Both the position numbers and the translations under genes were made by a program. From Candidatus Fermentibacteraceae bacterium (GTDB lineage Bacteria; Fermentibacterota; Fermentibacteria; Fermentibacterales; JCC-6), in the NCBI GenBank assembly GCA_029932015.1, contig JAOZQW010000024.1, forward strand, positions 1-12,590: a stretch of 12,590 nucleotides of DNA, written 5' to 3'. Position 1 is the stretch's first letter, and each line of letters opens with the position of its first letter. The notes under the pieces were generated by a model. That model was given only the letters and a program-made list of their open reading frames with translations, was not told where the DNA came from and made no database searches. Of this stretch, positions 7,469 through 12,590 are shown one piece after another.

Positions 7469-8278
7469 TCATCTATCCTCTTCCTCCAGTACTGCATACC
7501 TGGCCAGTATTACAGCCCTGAGTTTCTCTGCGTTGAGAGGTGGGCCGTCCTGTCCAAAAGGCTCCCCATCGATATACAGACCTGAGGATATCCCCCATTC
7601 ATCGAGGAGAGCCCTGTCCGAAGTATCCACATTCAGAAGATCGATCTTGTCATCAAGCCCCTTCACCGCATTCGCAACAACGACATTTCTGAAGTAGACC
7701 CCGCCGCCGCACCAGCCGCTGTCGAAGACTGCCAGATTCACCTTGCGTGGGGTATCAGGCAGGTCCTTCTTCTGCCTCGGAAACTGCGGCGGCAATGCAT
7801 CAGGCGTAAACCTCTTCCAGGCCAGCACATCCTGCCCACTTTGGTCGACTCGCTCATACCCCATATGCTCATAGAAAGAGATCGGATTCCAATATGGGAA
7901 GTCCTTGCCCCAGACAGCCACACCCTTGAAACCGGAGGCTCGTGAATCTCTCTCGACCTCCTCGAGCATGAGCCTTCCCATACCTCTCCCCTGAACATCG
8001 CCGATGTAATGGTCGTATCCGTGCACCCACATGCAGAGGATCGCCATGAGCCCCTCGCCAAGATAATTCGAATGCTCGATGGGGATATACTGGAACATTC
8101 CGGCGATCTGACCGTCATCCTGCCTGAGTACCTTCGCCCGGAGACCGTGCTCCTTCATCCGATGGTGCCATTCAGCCCTCAGATCCATCATCACAGGATC
8201 AGGCGGCTCCTCGACATGAAGGCAGCGGAGGAATATGTCCAAGGTCTCTGGTCCGACATCCTCGATAGCATACATCAT
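7469..8278 (-). CDS. GNAT acetyltransferase fused to a thioredoxin-like YoaP-type domain
   Basis: A 269-residue two-domain protein. The N-terminal 155 residues or so are a GNAT fold: the acetyl-CoA pyrophosphate loop is seen in GDVQGRGMGRLM (about residues 93-104), and NPISFYEHMGYERV (131-144) is the motif B region. The C-terminal part (about 178-268) is a small alpha/beta domain with a strand-loop-helix start VNLAVFDSGWCGGG (C190) and a later GISSGLYIDGEPF, fitting a thioredoxin-like domain as in Bacillus YoaP. Only one Cys stands at the active-site position, so it is monothiol at best. Start: the stop of the upstream GNAT gene and this ATG overlap by one base (TGATG), with GGAGG at 8287-8283; the ATG at 8275 is also possible and has better spacing. 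The acceptor substrate is unknown; a peptide- or thiol-modifying role is speculative. Confidence 0.82.
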   Translation of the reverse strand: MMYAIEDVGPETLDIFLRCLHVEEPPDPVMMDLRAEWHHRMKEHGLRAKVLRQDDGQIAGMFQYIPIEHSNYLGEGLMAILCMWVHGYDHYIGDVQGRGMGRLMLEEVERDSRASGFKGVAVWGKDFPYWNPISFYEHMGYERVDQSGQDVLAWKRFTPDALPPQFPRQKKDLPDTPRKVNLAVFDSGWCGGGVYFRNVVVANAVKGLDDKIDLLNVDTSDRALLDEWGISSGLYIDGEPFGQDGPPLNAEKLRAVILARYAVLEEEDR

Positions 8279-9096
8279 CAATCCTCCATCTCGACCCTGT
8301 TCACAGCCATGAGATCGAATTCACCGAATAGAGCCACGGTCTCAAAGCCCAGTCTTCTGTAACATGATATGGCAGGGATATTGGCCGCCCTGACATTGAG
8401 ACCGATATGCTCAGAACCCTCCATGAGCGATGCACAGACCGCTCCAGTCACCGCACTGCCGAAGCCCCTGCCCCTGTACTCAGGCATTGTAGCTATGTTG
8501 CCTAGCGTTGCGACCCTGAATTTCTCTGAGACAACATGTATGCCGCCTGCACTGACGATCATGCCATCCTGCCGGACTCCGAAATAATGACCTGTCTCCA
8601 GCATCCGCGGGTCGAACCAGTTCTCCGGATAGCTCTGTCGGTAGAATTCAAGAAGCCCATCCGCGTCTTCAGGACTGAGTTCCTCCGCAGGAGAAGTATC
8701 GAGTCCGATAAGAGCTGCTCTGTCCCTGAGAGCCATGCGCAGATAGTCGCCTGCGCCATCGATCCTCCATCCAGCTCCGAAGCTCTCCCCCAGACCGGGG
8801 CTCAGATGGGCGTGAAAACGCCTTGGCAGCAGACAGTCAACAGAACGCAGGAGAGCAGCTGCAGGAGCAGTATCCCTTGAAAGACAGATGACAGTGGGGC
8901 AGCCGGGACCGCTGTATATGAGTACCGCCGCATCAATGACTCCAGAGGTCCTACGGGCGAGCCAGCACGTATTGGGAAGGAAGAAAGGATCCAGGTCACC
9001 GATACCGTAGATATTCAGCTCCGGGTCAAGTCTCAGGAATCGTTCGAGTTCCCGAAGATCATGGACATAGAATGATCGCTCATCCTCCGGACTCAT
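8278..9096 (-). CDS. GNAT-family N-acetyltransferase (FR47-like)
   Basis: A 272-residue acetyltransferase. The N-terminal half (DLRELERFLRLDPELNIYGI at 13-32, GDLDPFF) is the non-catalytic, degenerate GNAT-like half seen in two-lobed FR47-type proteins. The C-terminal half is the active GNAT: LGNIATMPEYRGRGFGS (198-214) contains the R-G-x-G-x-G/S acetyl-CoA loop, and LNVRAANIPAISCYRRLGF (233-251) is motif B with the catalytic-region Tyr. The start at ATG 9096 lies 2 bases after the stop of the small membrane protein gene, with only a weak GAAAGAG upstream, so translation probably depends on coupling. A longer open frame to 9219 gives an Arg/Ser-rich 41-residue extension that overlaps the small gene and is rejected. 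It is followed by a second GNAT with a 1-base stop/start overlap. Substrate unknown. Confidence 0.85.
   Translation of the reverse strand: MSPEDERSFYVHDLRELERFLRLDPELNIYGIGDLDPFFLPNTCWLARRTSGVIDAAVLIYSGPGCPTVICLSRDTAPAAALLRSVDCLLPRRFHAHLSPGLGESFGAGWRIDGAGDYLRMALRDRAALIGLDTSPAEELSPEDADGLLEFYRQSYPENWFDPRMLETGHYFGVRQDGMIVSAGGIHVVSEKFRVATLGNIATMPEYRGRGFGSAVTGAVCASLMEGSEHIGLNVRAANIPAISCYRRLGFETVALFGEFDLMAVNRVEMED
8283..8287 (-). promoter_or_regulatory. Ribosome binding site inside the end of the upstream GNAT gene
   Basis: GGAGG, formed by the codons for the last Glu/Asp of the upstream gene, is 4 bases before the ATG at 8278 and 7 before the ATG at 8275. The spacing mildly favours 8275, the stop/start overlap favours 8278. 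Confidence 0.65.
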
Positions 9097-9098
9097 CG

Positions 9099-9341
9099 CT
9101 ATTCTCTTTCGTTCTTCTCTCCACCATCCCCGCCGCAGAGTGCTGCTCGGAGCATCATGAGCCCGAAGATGAAATAGGCTGCGGCTTTGAGTATTCCGCC
9201 GAATCCGGCTCCGGAACACCTCATAATCCCCAGGTTAATCCCGCTTGCCAGCAATCCTCCGACAGAAAGCGTTGCGCTAAGCCAGGCCGGAAACTGTTTC
9301 CTGCCGCTGCTCTTCGGGTTTCTCTTCTTCCGGGGGGTCAG
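9099..9341 (-). CDS. Small two-helix membrane protein with an apparent CTG start
   Basis: An 80-residue frame that has no ATG/GTG start at its beginning. CTG at 9341-9339 overlaps the stop of the upstream gene as CTGA, and GGAG (9353-9350) lies 8 bases upstream. The product starts with a strongly basic segment (TPRKKRNPKSSGRK), then a hydrophobic helix at about 17-40 (PAWLSATLSVGGLLASG), a short polar turn (MRCSGAG), a second helix at about 48-68 (ILKAAAYFIFGLMMLRAAL) and an acidic tail ending KNERE. By the positive-inside rule both ends should be cytoplasmic. It stops TAG 2 bases before the GNAT ATG. Hydrophobic pattern, end-to-end fit between neighbours and lack of stops all support a real gene. 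No family is recognised. A downstream TTG at 9254 would cut the first helix and is unlikely. Confidence 0.6.
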   Translation of the reverse strand: MTPRKKRNPKSSGRKQFPAWLSATLSVGGLLASGINLGIMRCSGAGFGGILKAAAYFIFGLMMLRAALCGGDGGEKNERE

Positions 9342-9763
9342 ATCGAAAGCTCCACTGTTACTGAATCAGCCAGACCTTCATCGAGGACGCTGAAGGCATA
9401 GGTCATGAAGTATGAAGAGCCATCTTCAGAGGAATCATGCTCCTCGGAGATGAGCGAACACTCGATCAGGAATCCTGAAGGAGTAATCACATGAAGACTG
9501 TCATCGCTCCACTGCAGGGCCAGAAAATCACCCTCCCCGAGCCTGATGCCAATACCTTCGAGTATCTCCTTTGCCTCAAGCAGAAGGGATGAGTACTCTC
9601 CGGGTGTTGCAGGTGCCTTCTGGAGAAATCCGACCGCATCATAAAAACAGCTGGCCACATTCGCGACCATGGCCTCGTCCGGAGGAGTCTCCATATCCCG
9701 CATTGTGACGATACCCCCTGGCTGTCCGAGCACGATCATTGTACACAGCAGCATAATCGACAT
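9338..9763 (-). CDS. Small exported protein of unknown function
   Basis: A 141-residue protein that I do not recognise. It begins MSIMLLCTMIVLGQPGG, a short uncharged hydrophobic stretch that could be a minimal signal peptide or anchor (cleavage near residues 13-17); C7 is inside the hydrophobic run and has no lipobox, so a lipoprotein is unlikely. The rest is acidic: a probable helix (EAMVANVASCFYDAVGFL), a second helix (YSSLLLEAKEILEGIG), then beta-rich segments (FLALQWSDDSLHVITPSGFL, and YFMTYAFSVLDEG) with a low-complexity Glu/Asp/Ser stretch at 106-117. The start at 9763 follows GGAGGT at 5 bases; the open frame further up to 9916 is Arg-rich and not native-looking. First gene of a four-gene cluster; its stop overlaps the CTG of the membrane protein gene, which suggests the two act together at the membrane. 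Confidence 0.65.
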   Translation of the reverse strand: MSIMLLCTMIVLGQPGGIVTMRDMETPPDEAMVANVASCFYDAVGFLQKAPATPGEYSSLLLEAKEILEGIGIRLGEGDFLALQWSDDSLHVITPSGFLIECSLISEEHDSSEDGSSYFMTYAFSVLDEGLADSVTVELSI

Positions 9764-9768
9764 AGTCC

Positions 9769-9774
9769 ACCTCC
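9769..9774 (-). promoter_or_regulatory. Ribosome binding site that fixes the start of the exported protein
   Basis: GGAGGT 5 bases before the ATG at 9763. It excludes the longer frame beginning at 9916. The remaining gene-free stretch up to 9940 shows no convincing promoter or terminator. Confidence 0.75.
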
Positions 9775-9940
9775 ATCGGATAGGAATCGAAATACTCCGT
9801 CTTCTGCAATACACTGCATACAAGATAACACAACATCGGGAGTGAGTGCCAAAAGGGGCTTCAGCAAGCCCGAAGGAATCACTAGCCAACTCCATTACCC
9901 ATCGCACTGAATTCACACGGATCCAGGGGCGTTTACCGCG

Positions 9941-10216
9941 TCAGATGAGCCCTGACTTGCCCTGATCCTGCCAGCATGCATCGCTCTGCACATCGGTGAA
10001 GAATACTGTCAGATCGGCATCCCATGCTCCGTCAGCGAAGAAGACAACCTTATCGGCATCGCTCCTGATCTCGGTGTAGCACCAGATCGGTCCCTCGGTT
10101 GCCTCCCATTGGCTCTGGGTAATGTAGGCTACGAGATCAGCCTCTGAGCGGATATCGGTGACAAACACCTTCACTTCCGCATCGGATGCAATATCTGTCC
10201 TGAACAGCTTCGGCAT
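9941..10216 (-). CDS. Small repeat-built beta protein, DUF6150 / septoil-knot type
   Basis: A 91-residue protein made of about six tandem 12-15-residue units of the form xTDIxSDADxxVF: RTDIASDAEVKVF (6-18), VTDIRSEADLVAY (19-31), a degenerate unit (32-46), YTEIRSDADKVVF (47-59), FADGAWDADLTVF (60-72), FTDVQSDACW (73-82). Each unit alternates a turn rich in Asp/Ser with a hydrophobic strand, consistent with a small all-beta cyclic fold. From memory, this pattern belongs to the DUF6150 family, called 7(1) septoil-knot proteins in some databases; function is unknown to me. C46 and C81 are the only cysteines. The start has a very good AAGGAGG 6 bases upstream. It lies 26 bp after yaiI, so it is probably the last gene of the ATPase-yaiI unit. 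No signal peptide. Confidence 0.7.
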   Translation of the reverse strand: MPKLFRTDIASDAEVKVFVTDIRSEADLVAYITQSQWEATEGPIWCYTEIRSDADKVVFFADGAWDADLTVFFTDVQSDACWQDQGKSGLI

Positions 10217-10222
10217 ATCAGT

Positions 10223-10229
10223 CCTCCTT
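10223..10229 (-). promoter_or_regulatory. Strong ribosome binding site of the DUF6150-type gene
   Basis: AAGGAGG, 6 bases before the ATG at 10216: the best Shine-Dalgarno match in the window, suggesting high translation of this small protein. Confidence 0.75.
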
Positions 10230-10242
10230 CAGTCTCCTGCTA

Positions 10243-10701
10243 TTATCTGGAAGAACCCCGGCGAATCTTCACTATCGTCTCATCAAGCGCCTGCAGGAAC
10301 TTCGACCTGTCCTTCTTTGAGAAAGGCTTTGGACCTCCGGTCATCACACCCTGCTCACGCAGGTCCGCCAGCAGATCACGCATGGAGAGTGCGTTCCCGA
10401 TGTTGTCAGGGGTGAAGGGCCGTCCTGTATTGCCAATGACATGAGCGCCTCTGGCAAGACACCGGTGTGCAAGAGGGATATCGCCTGAAATGACGATATC
10501 GTTCTCCATGACATGCTCAGCTATCCAGTCGTCCGCGACATCTGCGCCGCTCTCGACAACAATAAGTTCAATGCGGTTCGAATCGGGGATGCGCATCCAG
10601 GAGTTGGATACTACTTTCACCTTCAAACCATATCTGGAGGCTACCTTATAGACTTCCCGTTTAACCGGACATCCATCACCATCGATGTAGATTTCAGGCA
10701 T
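10243..10701 (-). CDS. yaiI: YaiI/YqxD family protein (UPF0178, DUF188)
   Basis: A 152-residue protein with every hallmark of the UPF0178 family. IYIDGDGCPVK (4-14) carries the conserved Asp pair and CPVK; GADVADDWIAEH (52-63), DIVISGDIPLA (68-78), GNTGRPFTPDNIG (90-102) and GGPKPFSKKDRSKF (122-135) follow in the standard order. Length is normal. The family is widespread and predicted to adopt a PIN-like nuclease fold, but no activity is firmly assigned, so a nuclease role is inferred from fold only. The gene overlaps the end of the ATPase gene by 8 bases (ATG at 10701, ATPase stop at 10696-10694), which points to translational coupling; a purine-rich AGGAGAAAGGG precedes the start. Confidence 0.93.
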   Translation of the reverse strand: MPEIYIDGDGCPVKREVYKVASRYGLKVKVVSNSWMRIPDSNRIELIVVESGADVADDWIAEHVMENDIVISGDIPLAHRCLARGAHVIGNTGRPFTPDNIGNALSMRDLLADLREQGVMTGGPKPFSKKDRSKFLQALDETIVKIRRGSSR

Positions 10702-12590
10702 CGCTGCCCTTTCTCCTGAACCTCGCTCTCTTGAATCCCTTCATCACCTCGTAAGCCCCAAGGAAGATTCCGGCGGAGCCGAAGACGCAGAGCCAGTCCA
10801 CAGGCCTGGGGCCGGCGAAGTAGAGGAAGCGGCTGATGGCAGGTGTGTAGATGGCTGTCATGATCAGTCCGATCGAACCAATGATGGACCATAGGAGTAT
10901 TTTGTTCGTGAAGAAACGACCACCGAATACCGACTGAAGCCGGAAGCGTCTGGAGAGCACATTCGCGAACTGGCAGAATGCGATCGTAAGGTAGGAAAGT
11001 GTGGTTGCCCTCAGATAATGGATATTCTGTAGCGGTTCGACATCACTGGACAGGAAGGTCAGCCCCTCCCTGAACATGTAGAAGGCGTAGTTTCCAAAGG
11101 CGAGAAGACCAATGAGCGCACCCAGGAAGAGCACCTCCATAGTGCTGCCCCTGTTCATTATGTGCACATGCTGGTCTCTTGGACCCTGCTCCATCACACC
11201 CGGAACGGACGGATCGAATGTGAGGCAGGTCAGAGGCATCACCTCCGCCAGGAGGTCGATGGCCAGTATCTGAATGGCAAGTATCGGTATCGCCCAGTCC
11301 CCCATGGCAACGCCTATGAGACCAAGAATAACGACAACCAACTCGGCGGCATTGGTGGTCATCGAGGCAAGAACGGTCTTCTTGAGATTATCGTAGATGG
11401 TCCTGCCCTCTCTGACAGCCTCAACGAGAGTGGGGAAGCTGTCATCAAGGAGGATCAGCTCAGCTGCCTCCTTGGCGACATCGGTCCCGGTAATCCCCAT
11501 GGCTACGCCAATGTCAGCACGTTTCAGAGCGGGAGCATCGTTCACTCCATCACCTGTCACCGCTACTACCTGCTCCCGCTCCATAAGCAGTTCGACTATG
11601 CGCAGCTTGTGCTCAGGATTGACGCGGGAAAAGATCACTGGTTCGTCGAGGAAGAGGATACGAGCAAGTTCCTCATCCGGCATATCTGTCAGCTGGACAC
11701 CGGTAAAGACCTCGACTTCCCCATCCTCGGAAAGGCCAATCTCCCTGCCCACAGCCTGTGCTGTAATGGAATGGTCTCCGGTCATTATGAGTACCTTTAT
11801 CTTAGCTTCCCGGCAGGCTGCAATGGCTTCCCTGACTCCCTCCTTCGGCGGATCGGTCATGCCGACCAGGCCGAGGAAAACTACATCCTTCTCCACCTCT
11901 TCAAGTACGTAATCCTCTCCGTCAGGCGAGAGGGGCCGGAAGGCGATGGCAAGTACCCGGAGGGCCTGTTTCGAGAATTTCTCGTTGATCTCCGCTATAC
12001 GCTGGAGATCCTCCTCGGTCATAGGAACCGCTTTCCCATTTTTGTAAATGAACTTCGAAATGGAGAGAACGCTGTCAGGAGCGCCCTTCATGGCAAGTTC
12101 CTTCCGGTCACCGAACTGCCTTATCGAACTCATCCTCTTTCTCTCGGAATCGAAGGGGAACTCGTGAAGCTCAGGGTTCTCCTCGTCCTCGATCGGACTA
12201 CGCGTACCCAGCTTCGTGGAGAGGGTCACCAGGGCGGCCTCCGTAGGATCACCAATCGGATACCAGCTCTTGTGATCTTCATCCGGCGCATGTATCTCGG
12301 CATTGGAGGCCATCGTTCCAGCATCCATCATTATTTCGATGTAGTCGATACCTTTCTGGTCCACGACATCACCGCTGGAGTTCAGCAGACTCCCTTCAGG
12401 TTTGTAGCCGATACCGGAGAGACTGTACTCCTCCTCGTCGAACCAGACCCTTGTAACGGTCATCTCGTTCTTGGTGAGAGTACCTGTCTTATCGGTGCAT
12501 ATCACCGTAGTTGAACCAAGGGTCTCCACAGAGGGAAGGTTCTTGACTACTGCGAACCTGTCCGCCAGGCGTTTGCTGGCAGCAGTGAGA
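10694..12590 (-). CDS. P2-type cation-transporting ATPase, C-terminal 632 residues
   Basis: The frame runs past the window edge, so the N-terminus, actuator domain and M1-M4 are missing; the in-frame GTG at 12529 is internal. Counting from the first full codon (12589): LPSVETLGS, then CTDKTGTLT with the phosphorylated D33; KGAPDSVL (168-175) is the nucleotide-domain Lys motif; MTGDHSITA (269-277) and TGDGVNDAP (345-353) are the P-domain motifs. Six membrane segments (M5-M10) follow. In M5, TTNAAEL gives N413 and E416; in M6, ILAIDLLAEVMP gives D445 and E449, aligning with the two acidic cation ligands of Na,K-ATPase M6 (IDLGTD). The protein should pump Ca2+, Na+ or a related cation at the expense of ATP; the ion is not decided by what is visible. 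First visible gene of a unit with yaiI and the DUF6150-type gene. Confidence 0.93.
   Translation of the reverse strand, partial: LTAASKRLADRFAVVKNLPSVETLGSTTVICTDKTGTLTKNEMTVTRVWFDEEEYSLSGIGYKPEGSLLNSSGDVVDQKGIDYIEIMMDAGTMASNAEIHAPDEDHKSWYPIGDPTEAALVTLSTKLGTRSPIEDEENPELHEFPFDSERKRMSSIRQFGDRKELAMKGAPDSVLSISKFIYKNGKAVPMTEEDLQRIAEINEKFSKQALRVLAIAFRPLSPDGEDYVLEEVEKDVVFLGLVGMTDPPKEGVREAIAACREAKIKVLIMTGDHSITAQAVGREIGLSEDGEVEVFTGVQLTDMPDEELARILFLDEPVIFSRVNPEHKLRIVELLMEREQVVAVTGDGVNDAPALKRADIGVAMGITGTDVAKEAAELILLDDSFPTLVEAVREGRTIYDNLKKTVLASMTTNAAELVVVILGLIGVAMGDWAIPILAIQILAIDLLAEVMPLTCLTFDPSVPGVMEQGPRDQHVHIMNRGSTMEVLFLGALIGLLAFGNYAFYMFREGLTFLSSDVEPLQNIHYLRATTLSYLTIAFCQFANVLSRRFRLQSVFGGRFFTNKILLWSIIGSIGLIMTAIYTPAISRFLYFAGPRPVDWLCVFGSAGIFLGAYEVMKGFKRARFRRKGSDA

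Noticed and set aside
9097..9219. Longer version of the FR47-type GNAT starting at 9219.
   Set aside because: The extra 41 residues are Arg/Ser-rich without homology to GNATs and overlap the better-looking membrane protein frame.
9338..9345. TGA followed by six C residues at the end of the exported protein gene, as a site for frameshifting into the membrane protein frame.
   Set aside because: The C-run lies after the stop codon, so slippage there could not produce a fusion; separate initiation at the overlapping CTG explains the layout better.
9639..9836. A 65-residue minus-strand frame rich in Tyr and Asp upstream of the exported protein.
   Set aside because: It overlaps the first half of the exported protein gene in another frame, degenerates into Arg/Gly-rich residues, and has no ribosome site.
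11162..12514. A 450-residue plus-strand frame.
   Set aside because: Antisense shadow of the P-type ATPase, whose strand contains DKTGT and TGDGVNDAP.

Overview
The window is a chromosomal stretch of moderate G+C from a Gram-negative-type bacterium. The best lineage clue is at the left edge: a secreted C25 (gingipain-family) peptidase that ends in a FlgD-like, type IX-secretion-style C-terminal sorting domain. This architecture is typical of the Fibrobacterota-Chlorobiota-Bacteroidota group and of related uncultured phyla (Cloacimonadota, Fermentibacterota, WOR-3 and similar). The phylum is an inference, as no rRNA or other phylogenetic marker is present.

Layout, left to right. (1) 1-1548 (+): C-terminal part of the C25 peptidase, followed by a strong hairpin at 1585-1609. 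(2) 1613-1752: a small non-coding element with GGGGACAC direct and inverted repeats, resembling a REP/MITE remnant. (3) 2368-1760 (-): a TehB-like SAM-dependent methyltransferase, placed 22 bp downstream of (4) 5981-2391 (-): a 1196-residue soluble hybrid histidine kinase with four PAS domains, a GAF-like domain, HisKA, HATPase and two receiver domains. (5) 6206-5978 (-): a possible small cysteine-rich protein that can be read only with a +1 frameshift and whose stop overlaps the kinase start. (6) 6262-7392 (+): a divergent nitronate monooxygenase-family flavoprotein with a C-terminal cysteine cluster. (7) 9763-7469 (-): a tight four-gene cluster of a short exported protein, an 80-residue two-helix membrane protein with an apparent CTG start, a GNAT acetyltransferase, and a GNAT fused to a thioredoxin-like YoaP-type domain. 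The joins are overlaps or gaps of 0-4 bases. (8) 12590-9941 (-): a P2-type cation ATPase truncated by the window edge, YaiI/YqxD (UPF0178), and a small repeat-built beta protein of the DUF6150/septoil-knot type.

The genes form three minus-strand transcription units (ATPase-yaiI-DUF6150; exported protein-membrane protein-GNAT-GNAT; possible small Cys protein-kinase-methyltransferase) and two plus-strand genes. No CRISPR array, tRNA, rRNA, integrase or intact transposase is visible. There is no gene-free stretch longer than 300 bases. The most unusual observations are two small proteins that ordinary start/length rules miss: the non-ATG membrane protein at 9099-9341 and the frameshifted Cys-rich reading frame at 5978-6206.
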